From JAPLDB01 sp038206355 (GTDB taxonomy: Bacteria; Bacteroidota; Bacteroidia; AKYH767-A; 2013-40CM-41-45), in contig JBBRAY010000006.1 in NCBI GenBank assembly GCA_038206355.1, positions 62,001 through 126,000 on the forward strand: a stretch of DNA of 64,000 nt. The letters are read 5' to 3'. The notes under the pieces are model-generated. The model saw only the letters and a list, made by a program, of their open reading frames with translations, did no database searches and was not told the DNA's origin. The position numbers were made by a program, and so were the translations under genes. This document shows, in pieces, positions 23,784 through 33,304 of this stretch. Numbering within the stretch: the stretch's first letter is position 1; each line of letters opens with the position of its first letter.

Positions 23784-24320
23784 ATGATTGAAATTGAAAA
23801 ACTCCGTTATCCGATTGGGAAATTTTCGGCGGCTGAAAGCATCTCTGAAGATGACATCAGGAGCAGTATACTGATCATTGAACGGCTTCCTTCCCGGCTA
23901 AGGAGTGAAGTTGTAGACCTTACAGATGAACAGCTTGATACGCCTTACAGAGACGGTGGCTGGACGATCAGGCAAGTGGTTCATCATTTACCTGACAGTC
24001 ATTTGAACGCTTATATAAGGTTTAAGCTTGCCATTACGGAGGACAATCCCACAATACGTCCGTACATGGAAGACAAATGGGCTGCGTTGCCTGACGGAAA
24101 AAGTGCAGGCATAGTAGTTTCACTGGATCTTCTTGAATCTCTTCATAAACGCTGGGTAGCCGTGATTCGAAATATGAGTGTATCGGATTTTAGCAGAACG
24201 TTTTACCATCCAGAAGATAAAGTTACACGCACGCTGGGCGTAAATTTATATCTGTACGCATGGCATAGCAGGCATCACCTTGCACACATCACTGAATTGA
24301 AAAAAAGAAAAGGATGGTAA
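23784..24320 (+). CDS. YfiT-type DinB-fold protein (bacillithiol transferase family)
   Basis: 178 residues, soluble four-helix DinB/YfiT protein. The conserved block DGGWTIRQVVHHLPDSHLNAYIRFKLA carries metal-binding His67 and His68 (and His73), and the C-terminal YAWHSRHHLAHITEL supplies His161 and His164/165. The N-terminus, LRYPIGKF, is also family-typical. Members use a bound metal ion to conjugate bacillithiol to toxic electrophiles such as antibiotics; bacillithiol is made by many Bacteroidota. The exact substrate is unknown. It is followed after 3 nt by the convergent threonine aldolase gene. Family assignment is firm; activity is inferred. Confidence 0.92.
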   Translation: MIEIEKLRYPIGKFSAAESISEDDIRSSILIIERLPSRLRSEVVDLTDEQLDTPYRDGGWTIRQVVHHLPDSHLNAYIRFKLAITEDNPTIRPYMEDKWAALPDGKSAGIVVSLDLLESLHKRWVAVIRNMSVSDFSRTFYHPEDKVTRTLGVNLYLYAWHSRHHLAHITELKKRKGW

Positions 24321-24323
24321 CAA

Positions 24324-25340
24324 TCAGAATCGCTTTAAAACACTGATCGTTTTTTCAATCATGGTATCATCAACATCCAGATGAGTTACAAAACGGATCG
24401 TGTTTTTTCCAAATTGCCCTGCTTTGATTTCATTTGCTGAAAGGTAGTTGAGAAAATCACCCGCGTTCTTATCATCATTCAAAGTAAATATAATGATGTT
24501 TGTCTCAACGGGAAGCAAGTCCTTGACATAGCTGAGATTTGAAATAATGCTGCCCAGTTCTTTTGCTCTGGCGTGATCATCTTTCAACCGGAAAACGTTG
24601 TTGTCCAGTGCATAAATTCCTGCAGCGGCAAGAAACCCCGCCTGACGCATTCCGCCACCCAGTACTTTTCGGAAACGACGCGCCTTACTGATGTTTTCTT
24701 TTGATGAAATAAGCAATGAGCCTACGGGCGCTCCCAGTCCTTTGCTCATACAAAATGAAATGCTGTCAAATAAATTCCCGACTGTTACAGGGTCCTCTTT
24801 GGTTTCTGTAAGCGCATTCAGAATTCGCGCCCCGTCAAGATGTAGTCTTAAATTATTGTTTTTGCAGACCGTGGAAATTTCTTTCAGCGTTTGAAAGCTG
24901 TAATAGCTTCCGCCACCTTTGTTACTTGTATTTTCAATCGATACCAGTCCGGTAGTTGGAAGATGCACATCATCGTCATTGATATTAGCAAGAACATCTT
25001 CGGCCGTTAGTCTTCCCCGATTTCCATTGATTAGCCTGATTGAACATCCGCTATGGAAGGCCCATCCACCTCCTTCAGAAAAATAAATATGAGAATTTCT
25101 ATCACAGATGATTTCATCCATCGGATTGGTCAGAATTTTTATTGCAATCTGGTTGCACATGGTACCGGATGGACAAAACAATGCAACTTCCTTCCCGAAT
25201 AGGGCAGCGCCTTTTTCTTCTAATGCGATAACTGTAGGATCTTCTCCAAAAACATCGTCACCTGTTTTTGCATGTATCATGGCATCAAGCATTCCCTGCG
25301 ATGGACGTGTCACGGTATCTGAGCGGAGATCAATAAGCAT
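24324..25340 (-). CDS. ltaE: Low-specificity L-threonine aldolase
   Basis: 338 residues, PLP-dependent fold-type I enzyme splitting L-threonine or allo-threonine into glycine and acetaldehyde in the cytoplasm. Recognisable parts are the start IDLRSDTVTRPSQGMLDAM, GDDVFGEDPTV, the PLP-phosphate region CPSGTMCNQIAI, LVSIENTSNKGGGSYYS, LRLHLDGARILNA with Asp169, and SFCMSKGLGAPVGS containing the PLP lysine Lys200. Length and order match the family. Related beta-eliminating lyases (phenylserine aldolase) share these features, so substrate preference is not fixed by sequence. Confidence 0.95.
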   Translation of the reverse strand: MLIDLRSDTVTRPSQGMLDAMIHAKTGDDVFGEDPTVIALEEKGAALFGKEVALFCPSGTMCNQIAIKILTNPMDEIICDRNSHIYFSEGGGWAFHSGCSIRLINGNRGRLTAEDVLANINDDDVHLPTTGLVSIENTSNKGGGSYYSFQTLKEISTVCKNNNLRLHLDGARILNALTETKEDPVTVGNLFDSISFCMSKGLGAPVGSLLISSKENISKARRFRKVLGGGMRQAGFLAAAGIYALDNNVFRLKDDHARAKELGSIISNLSYVKDLLPVETNIIIFTLNDDKNAGDFLNYLSANEIKAGQFGKNTIRFVTHLDVDDTMIEKTISVLKRF

Positions 25341-25392
25341 TTTTTTACTGATGATAATTTCTTGTCAATTAAATAATGAGGAACAGATGGTT

Positions 25393-26949
25393 TTATTCTG
25401 ACGGATGAAGATAAATATCCTCCTTGGTTTTCGGCCTGTCATCATTTTTCCATAAAAATCCTTTCAGCCGGAGTTCTTTAGTGGTTAATTCATTGATAGG
25501 ATATAGAGTACCATCCGGTTCATTGAGCAAACTAATCTGCTGAACTTTATTTTCGTTGATCCTGATATCAAGATCACTGCAATCGGCTCGGTTGACTCCG
25601 AAGTTTTTATCATTTTTATTTTTTCCGTAGTAAATGGTCTGCCCGTTTCCGCTAACAAGAATTTTGTAGAGTTTATTGTCGCTGAAATAGCCCGTCATAT
25701 TTTTTCCCCGGATCTGATTGAATCTTAGAGAATCAAGTTCGCCTTGCTGTAAGCTGTCGGCACGGGAAACAATAAAAGAGGAATTGACAAGATACATTTT
25801 ATCAATTTTTGAATTGGCAGTTTGAATAGTGATGGAATCAGCTGTCAACTGGTTGAGGCCGCTCCACAATACAGGATCCTTGAACATATGTATGCTGGAA
25901 TCTGAAGATGAGTAAACCAGAGAATCACATTTTCCCTGGAGATCGCTTCGAAATAATTTCACATGGTGATATGCAAACAGATTTCTTTTTCTGTTCCCGC
26001 TGCTGTCCACATACTGAATGGATGAATCAACAACCGCTTTAAGGGTATCACCATGCATGAATAGAGAATCATTATCATAAATCTGTATCATTGTTGCATG
26101 CCCCGTCACAAATGAGGAGTCCTCTTTTTCATGGTGCTCTGCATAATCACCGCTGATGATCACTTTGTTAGTAGAATCATAAACGGAGACATTTCCGTAT
26201 CCGGTTCCGATTGCCGGTATCCTGTTATAGGTTACGGTATCACCACGAAGCGTTTGTTCTTTTGACTTCAGGTATGAATTGCCTGTAAAAAGAGAAGTTT
26301 GTTTTTCTGTATTGTACCACCCACTCTCACAATAAATCAGGTTCTCATCACTGTAAATATAAGTGGGTCCTATGAAATAGGCTGTCTTCCCGACAGTATT
26401 ATAGCGCAGCGTATCGCATGTCAAACGAAATTTTGGATTGACAAGTATTACATCTTTCTTAAAAAATAAATCACTTGTTTTACTGTAATAGTAGCCGGAT
26501 CTGCTTGTAAGTATATCTCCTGCATCTACAATATGTGCGCTGTCAGTATAATATGCCATGTCTGTTTCCATATTGTAATCAAGACGCTGGGTATTCAAAG
26601 TCATTTGTTTGTCTTTCATTTCTACGTCATCAAACATCTGCGCCAGTTTTGAATCACCAAGATAAATGAGGTGCCTGCCGGTCATGGTTGTTGTATCGCC
26701 CTTGTTGATTCGCACATGCCCGAATGCTTCCAGATTGTTTTGTTCCTTATAAAGGTATGCGCTATCGCAGGTCATCACGGCCCCCTCATGACTGAATGCA
26801 ACGTTTCCAAGAAGTCTGTCTGCTCCGGCATTAATCGTATTGTCAAATTCACTAACGTCAGCATGTAGAAGTTCAATTCGCGAGGGCTTTTGTGCAAACA
26901 GAAACAGGGGAAAGGTTAGAAGCAGGACAGCTGAACAAATTTTTTTCAT
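25393..26949 (-). CDS. OstA-like protein (LptA/LptD-type repeat protein)
   Basis: 518 residues from ATG at 26949, chosen because it opens a signal peptide (MKKICSAVLLLTFPLFLFAQ); the frame is open 30 codons further. The mature part is one long series of OstA beta-jellyroll repeats, e.g. LLGNVAFSHEGAVMTCDSAYLY, NNLEAFGHVRINKGD and TGHATMIQIYDNDSLFMHGDTL. This is the fold of LptA, LptC and the LptD N-terminus that forms a slide for lipopolysaccharide across the periplasm. Bacteroidota encode a long OstA-like protein of this kind, thought to take part in LPS transport, in place of short LptA. No barrel domain is present. It is preceded by a 265-nt divergent region shared with the surface protein at 27215. 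Confidence 0.88.
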   Translation of the reverse strand: MKKICSAVLLLTFPLFLFAQKPSRIELLHADVSEFDNTINAGADRLLGNVAFSHEGAVMTCDSAYLYKEQNNLEAFGHVRINKGDTTTMTGRHLIYLGDSKLAQMFDDVEMKDKQMTLNTQRLDYNMETDMAYYTDSAHIVDAGDILTSRSGYYYSKTSDLFFKKDVILVNPKFRLTCDTLRYNTVGKTAYFIGPTYIYSDENLIYCESGWYNTEKQTSLFTGNSYLKSKEQTLRGDTVTYNRIPAIGTGYGNVSVYDSTNKVIISGDYAEHHEKEDSSFVTGHATMIQIYDNDSLFMHGDTLKAVVDSSIQYVDSSGNRKRNLFAYHHVKLFRSDLQGKCDSLVYSSSDSSIHMFKDPVLWSGLNQLTADSITIQTANSKIDKMYLVNSSFIVSRADSLQQGELDSLRFNQIRGKNMTGYFSDNKLYKILVSGNGQTIYYGKNKNDKNFGVNRADCSDLDIRINENKVQQISLLNEPDGTLYPINELTTKELRLKGFLWKNDDRPKTKEDIYLHPSE

Positions 26950-27103
26950 ATTGGCGGGGTAAAGGTAAAAATCAATTATTGAGAAGGTGTGTATAAAACA
27001 ATCACTTTTGCATCCGCGGTATAATGATTTTACGTACATTTATAGTTGTTATTAATTTGTCTACATCGGTAACCTTCCAAAAACGATATTAAACCGGCAA
27101 ACT

Positions 27104-27173
27104 CAGGTTCAGAAAATTTAAAGGTCGTTAATTTCTTACATTTTTTAATTCGACCTGTAGTATTGGTAACCTG
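27104..27173. repeat. Nested inverted repeats in a divergent promoter region
   Basis: CAGGTT (27104-27109) and AGGTCG (27122-27127) are followed, in mirror order, by CGACCT (27151-27156) and AACCTG (27168-27173). This makes two nested stems with internal spacers of 11-12 nt and a 23-nt AT-rich loop. It lies between the OstA-like gene and the T9SS gene at 27215, and could be a regulator site or an RNA hairpin in the 5' leader of the latter. Confidence 0.35.
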
Positions 27174-27214
27174 CACATTTTAAAATGATATAATAACAAT
27201 ATATAAATCCCTCT

Positions 27215-30200
27215 ATGAAAAGGTACTCTAACCTCAGAATTGCTTTTGTAGTAGTACTCTTGCAATCATTATTATTTCAAAAATCTTATTCTCAAACTTA
27301 TCAATGGGCTGTTGGTGCCGCCGGTCAGGGATATGATTATGGTAATTACATCACTACTGATGACTCAGGAAACGTTTATGTTTCGGGACAGTTTGAATAT
27401 GACTGTAATTTCGGAACGAAGACCATTTCTACTGCCGGTCAGCACGACATATTTGTTGCCAAATATAACGCTGCAGGTACTCTGAAATGGGTGAAGCGTG
27501 CAGGGGGAACTGATGGCGATGCAGGTCATGGAATCGGAATGGATGCCAACAGGAATATTTATACTACCGGTGAGTTTGAAAAAACTTCTTTCTGGACAAC
27601 AACGGATTCATTGGTTTCAGGTGGTTCAAATATTAACAACGCCTACATCTCCAAATATGACAACAACGGAGTATTTCAATGGGTTCGAAGGGGAGGCAGT
27701 ACTGGCGATAGCCGGGGGCGTGGATTGGTAACTGACCCGGCCGGAAATAGCTATTTTACCGGGAGTTTTGCCAATACAATTTCCTTTGGTTCGATTAACC
27801 TGACCTATAGCGGATCAACTGATATATTTTTAACTAAATACGATAGTAATGGTAATGCTATCTGGGCAAAGAAAGCAGGCGGTACCAAGGACGACAAAGG
27901 AAAGGGAGTTGCGATTGACGGAATGGGAAATGTTTTTATGTGTGCAACTTTTACTACCAGTGCAAATGTCTCCGGCCATGTACTAAGTGCGGTCGGAAAG
28001 TATGATTCATTTATTGCCAAGTATGACACGGCAGGAAATTACATCTGGACGGTGAAAGCAGGTGGTAGCGATACGACAAAGATGTCAGGAATAACTACTG
28101 ACAATGATGGCAATTGTTATGTGACAGGATATTTCAAAGACTCAACAATTATAGGGACAACAACTTTACGATCCCTGGGCAGCTATGAATTTTTTCTTGC
28201 AAAATATAATGCGAACGGAACTTTCGCGTGGGCAAAACGCGGTGGTGGTGTGAATGAAGATTTCGGACAGGGTATCTGTTTCGACAAGCGAAGGAACCTT
28301 TTATATGTCACAGGTCAATTTGATTACCAGGCAAACTTTGACGGAATTGCAGTAGCCAGTGCCGGCAACAGGGATGTATTTATTTCCTGCTGGGATACGA
28401 GTGGTTCTATTCAATGGATTAAAACCGGCGGAGGAACACAGCGCGATGCAGGATTTGCCGTTGCCAATGATACACTTGGAAACATAGTAGCCACGGGTTT
28501 CGCTGACAAAGGCGGAGTATTCGGCGGCTATACGACTGCCGGAGACAGCATGGCAGATATATTCGTTGCGAAAATTTCTCCTGCAGGAGCAAGTCAGCCT
28601 ACATCTGCGTCTTCAAATATTTCCTCAAGTGTTACCAATTGCACAGATATAAACCTGAGCTGGACCAGCGGAAACGGAGCAAATAGAATTGTGATCGCTA
28701 AGGCCGGATCAGCGGTGAACGTTCTGCCGGTCGATGGAAACTTTTATACTGCCAATTCAGTTTTTGGAAACGGGAGTTACCTTGGTAGTGGAAACTATGT
28801 TGTGTATTCCGGTTCAGGAAATTCATGCACAGTCACCGGATTGACAACAGGAACGATGTACTATTTTGCTGTGTTTGAATTTAACGGAAGCGGCGTTACC
28901 ACAAACTATAATACCACTACATATCCTGTGGCCAATGCGCAGGCAAATAGTTTTGCTGTCACGGCATCTGCTTCTCCGGTTGCAATTTGTCCGGGCTCAT
29001 CTTCAACGCTCTCAGCTTCCGGTGGAGTTAGTTATACATGGTCACCGGCTACCGGATTATCGGCAACAACAGGAGCAAGTGTTACAGCTACATTAAATTC
29101 ATCCATCACATATACCATTACCGCTATAGATAATAACGGATGTCAGGCAACAACAACGCTGCCTGTCACTGTGAATACGCTGCCCACTGTAACACTTGGC
29201 AATTTTACCGATGAATGTATAACCACAACAGCTGTAACTCTTACCGGTGGCTCACCCGCAGGAGGAACCTTTAGCGGAGCGTTTGTAAATGCAGGAATTT
29301 TTGATCCTTCTGCTGCAGGTACCGGACCACATACAATTACCTATTCATATACAGATGGAAACGGATGCAGCAACACAGCAAATGCTAGTCTGAATGTACG
29401 TGCATTACCTAGTGTAATCGTAAATACCCAAAATGGTATTTGCGTCAGCGGTTCTCCTGTTGCATTGACAGGCGGAACACCTTCGGGAGGAACATATAGC
29501 GGAACAGGTGTAAGCAGCGGAAATTTTGACCCTTCAGTAACAGGAGTCGGACAGCAAATCATAACCTATTCTTATACTGATGCATTTGGATGCAGTAATT
29601 CTGATACGGCAACAATAACTGTGAATGCACTTCCATCAGTATCCTTATCTTCATTCAATTCACTTTGTCAGAATGCACCTTCTTTTGTACTGACAGGTGG
29701 TAGTCCGGCCGGTGGAACATATTCAGGTACTGGAGTTGTGTCAGGAAGTTTTTATCCGAATGTTTCAGGTTCAGGAACGCATACCATCAATTATCAGTAT
29801 GCTGATGCAAACGGATGTTCAGCAAACGCAATCAATACAATTACAGTAAATGCACTTCCTGTTGTAACACTGGGAGCATTTAATCCTGTATGTCAGAACT
29901 CAGGAGCGATTACGCTTTCAGGTGGCAGTCCTGCAGGAGGAACTTATAGTGGAAGTGGTGTTTCGAACGGATTGTTTACGCCATCAAGTGCCGGAAATAA
30001 TAACATCATCTATACTTATACTGATGGAAACGGATGTTCGGCTTTTGCAACATCATCAATTCTTGTAAACACACTTCCTGTTGTAACGGTATCTCCGATC
30101 AGTGCTGTTTGTCAGAATTCAGGATCATTCGTGCTGACCGGTGGAAGTCCGGCAGGTGGAACATGGACTGGCAGCAACGTATCATCAGGAAGTTTTAATC

Positions 30201-31225
30201 CTGTGACTGCCGGCAACAACATGGTGATTTACAATTATACAAATGCAAACGGATGCTCTAATTTTGCATCAACTACAATACAGGTAAATGCAGCACCTGT
30301 GGTTACGATAAGTCCTATCACAGGAGTTTGTGTAGGATCTCCATCATTTACACTTACCGGTGGAAATCCTGCGGGCGGCATGTGGAGTGGTACCAATGTA
30401 AGTGCAGGAGATTTTAACCCTGTTACAACGGGTACCAATGCTGTGATGTACACTTATACAAATGGAAACGGATGTACAGGATCAGCCTCGGTGAATATCA
30501 TGGTTTATGCATTGCCGAACGTTGCGTTTTCTGCGCTCGCTGATGTATGTATGGGATCTGTTGCGGTAACGCTTTCGGGTGGAACTCCTGCAGGTGGAAC
30601 GTACAGCGGTACCAATGTAAACGCAGGACAGTTTACAGTTGCATCCGTAGGCAATTTTCCAATTCAATATGATTATACTGATGTTCATGGATGTTCAGGA
30701 TCAGCAACCTCATCAATCACAGTAAATCCTTCACCTGTTGTTTCATTGGGTGTTGATACTACGATATGTATGTACAGCAATATTTCCATTGATGCGGGAG
30801 GCGGATTCAGTAGTTATTCCTGGAGCAACGGAGCAAACACACAAACCATTCTTGTTGACACCACCGGAACAGGAATAGGAACGGCAACATACACAGTAAC
30901 GGTTTCAAATTCTTTTAATTGTACTGCAAGCGATGGCATCAATATCACATTTGATATATGTGCAGGCATTGCAAATGCATCAGATCCGAAACTATTGGGA
31001 ATTGTATATCCAAATCCATTTACCCGTGAGTTCAGCGTTATTACCGACGCAAAGGAAACCGGCATTCAGGTTACATTCAGCGACGTACTTGGAAATATTA
31101 TATTCAAAAAGATGTTGACTTCTGCAACGCAGGTATTGCACCCCGAAGTGAGTGCAGGTATTTATTTCCTAAGGATTGAAAAAGGAAAGACCTCAAGTGT
31201 AATAAAGTTGGTGAAGACGAACTAA
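27215..31225 (+). CDS. Giant T9SS-sorted protein: SBBP propeller plus seven Ig-like repeats
   Basis: 1336 residues. A signal peptide (ending SYSQ) is followed by about 450 residues of SBBP-type propeller blades, each like ITTDDSGNVYVSGQFEYDC, IFVAKYNAAGTLKWVKRAGG and GIGMDANRNIYTTGEF. A fibronectin-III-like segment lies around 460-580 (LSWTSGNGANRIVIAK, YYFAVFEFNGSG). Seven near-identical 73-76-residue modules follow with the core GGSPAGGTYSGTGVxSGxF, YxYTDxNGCS and TVNALP. An Ig-like end module and a T9SS sorting domain close it (GIVYPNPFTREFSVI, SAGIYFLRIEKG). Such proteins are adhesins or matrix components on the cell surface. The ligand cannot be predicted. The DNA repeats of the Ig-like part are 219-229 bp and are prone to recombination. 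Confidence 0.92.
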   Translation: MKRYSNLRIAFVVVLLQSLLFQKSYSQTYQWAVGAAGQGYDYGNYITTDDSGNVYVSGQFEYDCNFGTKTISTAGQHDIFVAKYNAAGTLKWVKRAGGTDGDAGHGIGMDANRNIYTTGEFEKTSFWTTTDSLVSGGSNINNAYISKYDNNGVFQWVRRGGSTGDSRGRGLVTDPAGNSYFTGSFANTISFGSINLTYSGSTDIFLTKYDSNGNAIWAKKAGGTKDDKGKGVAIDGMGNVFMCATFTTSANVSGHVLSAVGKYDSFIAKYDTAGNYIWTVKAGGSDTTKMSGITTDNDGNCYVTGYFKDSTIIGTTTLRSLGSYEFFLAKYNANGTFAWAKRGGGVNEDFGQGICFDKRRNLLYVTGQFDYQANFDGIAVASAGNRDVFISCWDTSGSIQWIKTGGGTQRDAGFAVANDTLGNIVATGFADKGGVFGGYTTAGDSMADIFVAKISPAGASQPTSASSNISSSVTNCTDINLSWTSGNGANRIVIAKAGSAVNVLPVDGNFYTANSVFGNGSYLGSGNYVVYSGSGNSCTVTGLTTGTMYYFAVFEFNGSGVTTNYNTTTYPVANAQANSFAVTASASPVAICPGSSSTLSASGGVSYTWSPATGLSATTGASVTATLNSSITYTITAIDNNGCQATTTLPVTVNTLPTVTLGNFTDECITTTAVTLTGGSPAGGTFSGAFVNAGIFDPSAAGTGPHTITYSYTDGNGCSNTANASLNVRALPSVIVNTQNGICVSGSPVALTGGTPSGGTYSGTGVSSGNFDPSVTGVGQQIITYSYTDAFGCSNSDTATITVNALPSVSLSSFNSLCQNAPSFVLTGGSPAGGTYSGTGVVSGSFYPNVSGSGTHTINYQYADANGCSANAINTITVNALPVVTLGAFNPVCQNSGAITLSGGSPAGGTYSGSGVSNGLFTPSSAGNNNIIYTYTDGNGCSAFATSSILVNTLPVVTVSPISAVCQNSGSFVLTGGSPAGGTWTGSNVSSGSFNPVTAGNNMVIYNYTNANGCSNFASTTIQVNAAPVVTISPITGVCVGSPSFTLTGGNPAGGMWSGTNVSAGDFNPVTTGTNAVMYTYTNGNGCTGSASVNIMVYALPNVAFSALADVCMGSVAVTLSGGTPAGGTYSGTNVNAGQFTVASVGNFPIQYDYTDVHGCSGSATSSITVNPSPVVSLGVDTTICMYSNISIDAGGGFSSYSWSNGANTQTILVDTTGTGIGTATYTVTVSNSFNCTASDGINITFDICAGIANASDPKLLGIVYPNPFTREFSVITDAKETGIQVTFSDVLGNIIFKKMLTSATQVLHPEVSAGIYFLRIEKGKTSSVIKLVKTN
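29176..30735 (+). repeat. Seven tandem ~222-bp coding repeats (Ig-like modules)
   Basis: The glycine-rich core beginning GG(S/T/N)P occurs near 29249, 29470, 29699, 29924, 30143, 30362 and 30581, giving spacings of about 219-229 bp. The modules are the PKD/Ig-like array of the surface protein at 27215-31225. The DNA is well conserved between copies (for example GGAAGTCCGGCAGGTGGAAC-like cores), so copy-number change by homologous recombination is likely. Confidence 0.85.
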
Positions 31226-31256
31226 GTCACAAACTGACAGCGTCCTGTAACAGGTA

Positions 31257-33005
31257 TTAATTTTTAATAAGGTTTACCGGCTTCATTAACCGAACTACCG
31301 GATAGCGCTTGTAACTCTTCTCAAAGTACGGTGAGTGTTCGTAAATGTAATTGAGCTGCGCATTGGCATCAGTTGAAAATTTCGGGTCTGAAGTTTTCAG
31401 TTTCTCAAATTCCATTTTCAAACCCGGATTGCTATTCAATATTTCTTCTGCCTTCTCTTCAAAAACATAGGAGGAAAAATATTCTTTCTGCTGAAGAATA
31501 GCGTCAAATATTCCCCATGCAAAATAGCTGTCAACACCCTGTGGTTCCAGCGTTTCAATAATGAACCTGTTTTCGGGTTGATTCAATTCAATCACATAAT
31601 CTCCTTTAAAGAAATGAATCTGTTGTGATTCACTCCTGACATTTACGTTGTAATGCAGGTAATGTCCTTCGTAAGGATATTCAGTTGTTTTATAATTTTC
31701 AATGAAATATACATTGCAGTTTATTGTGGTGTCATTGGCAAGTTGATGTATTTTAATTTTGTTGACCTGAAATTGTTCAATTACTTTCTTCCAGCATTGT
31801 GGTACGATGTAAGCAAAAGGTTTATCAACCTTTACTGTTACGCTGTATTTATTGTAAAAGCGAATTTGTTTTTCGTAAGGCTCGTTCTTATCATAATATA
31901 ACCGCTGCATCCCTGTCACATTGCTTTGTTTGCGCTTTGCTGCATATCCTTTGAAAGCAATCATTTCGTATGAAGTAGTATCCAGTTCCCATTGCAGTGG
32001 AAAAGATTTTTGCTGTGCGCATTCTTTCCGTGCAGTTTTTCTTACGTTAATAATCTCTGCCGCATGCGCACCGGTATATTCAATTATACTTTTTACAATA
32101 GCATACGTAGCTTCCACCCTTTGTTTGAATGGTTTCAGCATGTGGCTTTCTGTAATGAATCCGAAAGTATGAAAGAGGGCTGTATATCCGCTTGCAAAGC
32201 GTGGCGTTTCAAGAAACTCAACAAGTCCGTCATCCGGTGTTTCACCCCATGTGTTTACGTACGGACACATCATCACTTTTTTTTCGTCCATTGATTTGTA
32301 CAAAGAAGGAATCATTTTTTTTACCAGGTATTCTCCGGCCGTCTTTCCCAGCTTATCATGTTGCGTGGCAATGAGCGTCATGGGATACGGATAATCGGCG
32401 CCATCGCTGACGTGGGTATCTATGAATACATCAGGGTCCCATTCGCGGAAAATGGATTGAAAAGAACGCGTGTTTTGCGCATCACATTTATTAAAGTCCC
32501 GGTTAAGGTCAAGGTTCTGATAATTCCCCCGGAAACCATATTCTTCGGGGCCATCCTGGTTTGCACGGCTGCAGCAGCCTCTGTTTATAGCACCATCAAT
32601 ATTAAAAACAGGAATAATGCAGACCACAACATGGTCGAGCAATGACTTATAATCCGGTTTAGTAAGCAGGTCTTCGGCTAGTTTCATGCTAGCGTCAATG
32701 CCATCAGGCTCGCCGGGATGAATGGCATTGTTGATAAGCAACACCGCTTTATTTTTTGCCTTTATGGAAACGGGATTCATATCTCCGTCGCCGGAAATCA
32801 CAAATAAATTTAAAGGCTTGCCTGAATCTGTCAAACCATAATTCAATAAAGTGGCATTTGTATTTTGCCTGTCGAGGTCAGTATAAAAACGGATGGCTTC
32901 TTCATAAGTATTGGACTGATTGCGGAGGTATTTTTCAGTGGCTTTTTGGGCAAGAATACTCTGAAAGCAAAAAAAGAAAATAAATACTGACAGCTTCTTC
33001 ATCAT
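31257..33005 (-). CDS. Secreted M14 family zinc carboxypeptidase
   Basis: 582 residues from ATG at 33005, which opens a signal peptide (MMKKLSVFIFFFCFQSILAQ); the frame extends 19 codons further without need. The peptidase domain has the zinc-binding H-x-x-E of NNAIHPGEPDGIDASMKL, the tail of the fold NIDGAINRGC, NLDLNRDF, and the third zinc ligand His in VFIDTHVSDGADYPYPM. Catalytic Glu is expected in the region GFITESHML. M14 enzymes remove C-terminal residues or trim peptides; secreted Bacteroidota members may degrade extracellular protein or cell-wall peptides. After residue 330 a C-terminal beta-rich region of unknown type follows. It is convergent with the T9SS gene (31 nt between stops). 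Confidence 0.92.
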   Translation of the reverse strand: MMKKLSVFIFFFCFQSILAQKATEKYLRNQSNTYEEAIRFYTDLDRQNTNATLLNYGLTDSGKPLNLFVISGDGDMNPVSIKAKNKAVLLINNAIHPGEPDGIDASMKLAEDLLTKPDYKSLLDHVVVCIIPVFNIDGAINRGCCSRANQDGPEEYGFRGNYQNLDLNRDFNKCDAQNTRSFQSIFREWDPDVFIDTHVSDGADYPYPMTLIATQHDKLGKTAGEYLVKKMIPSLYKSMDEKKVMMCPYVNTWGETPDDGLVEFLETPRFASGYTALFHTFGFITESHMLKPFKQRVEATYAIVKSIIEYTGAHAAEIINVRKTARKECAQQKSFPLQWELDTTSYEMIAFKGYAAKRKQSNVTGMQRLYYDKNEPYEKQIRFYNKYSVTVKVDKPFAYIVPQCWKKVIEQFQVNKIKIHQLANDTTINCNVYFIENYKTTEYPYEGHYLHYNVNVRSESQQIHFFKGDYVIELNQPENRFIIETLEPQGVDSYFAWGIFDAILQQKEYFSSYVFEEKAEEILNSNPGLKMEFEKLKTSDPKFSTDANAQLNYIYEHSPYFEKSYKRYPVVRLMKPVNLIKN

Positions 33006-33256
33006 GAGGATTGTTTTTGTGATGTCAAACCTACAGGATTTTTTCTCATGCTCAACAAGCAAGAATTGAAATGGGATTTCCTCACATGATTTTATGAATA
33101 GAAATAGTCCTATGAAAAAAAGTTAAAACGATTCGAGACTGTTCAATCTAAAGGATTGCACGCTAACCTGATCTTGGTTGATAGAAAAAATATTTGCCTC
33201 AGTAATTGTCACGAAATGATAGGATCTGCAGATTGTTTTTTTGTATAAAAATCTAT

Positions 33257-33304
33257 GAATCTGCGGCCCTCTTTTATTTTTTTATCGGTTAATCTGTGGC
33301 ATAT
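33257..33304. repeat. CTGCGGC-type dispersed repeat copy
   Basis: The 48-nt stretch is closely similar to 270-318 (for example AATCTGCGGCCCTCTTTTAT against ATCTGCGGCTCTCTTTTG, both continuing with a T run and AATCTG(T/C)GG). It ends right at the stop codon of the minus-strand gene at 33304. Confidence 0.55.

Noticed and set aside
25423..25432. Third copy of the GGTTTTCGG leader element
   Set aside because: Only GGTTTTCGGC matches, inside the OstA-like coding sequence; the CCTACTCTGA half is missing.
27215..31225. Mobile element or phage tail gene because of the long repetitive sequence
   Set aside because: The repeats are Ig-like modules in a frame with signal peptide and T9SS sorting domain; no integrase, transposase or phage gene is nearby.
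31226..31256. Terminator CCTGT-A-ACAGG between the convergent genes at 31225 and 31257
   Set aside because: The inverted repeat leaves a one-base loop and the following T run is weak, so it was not called.
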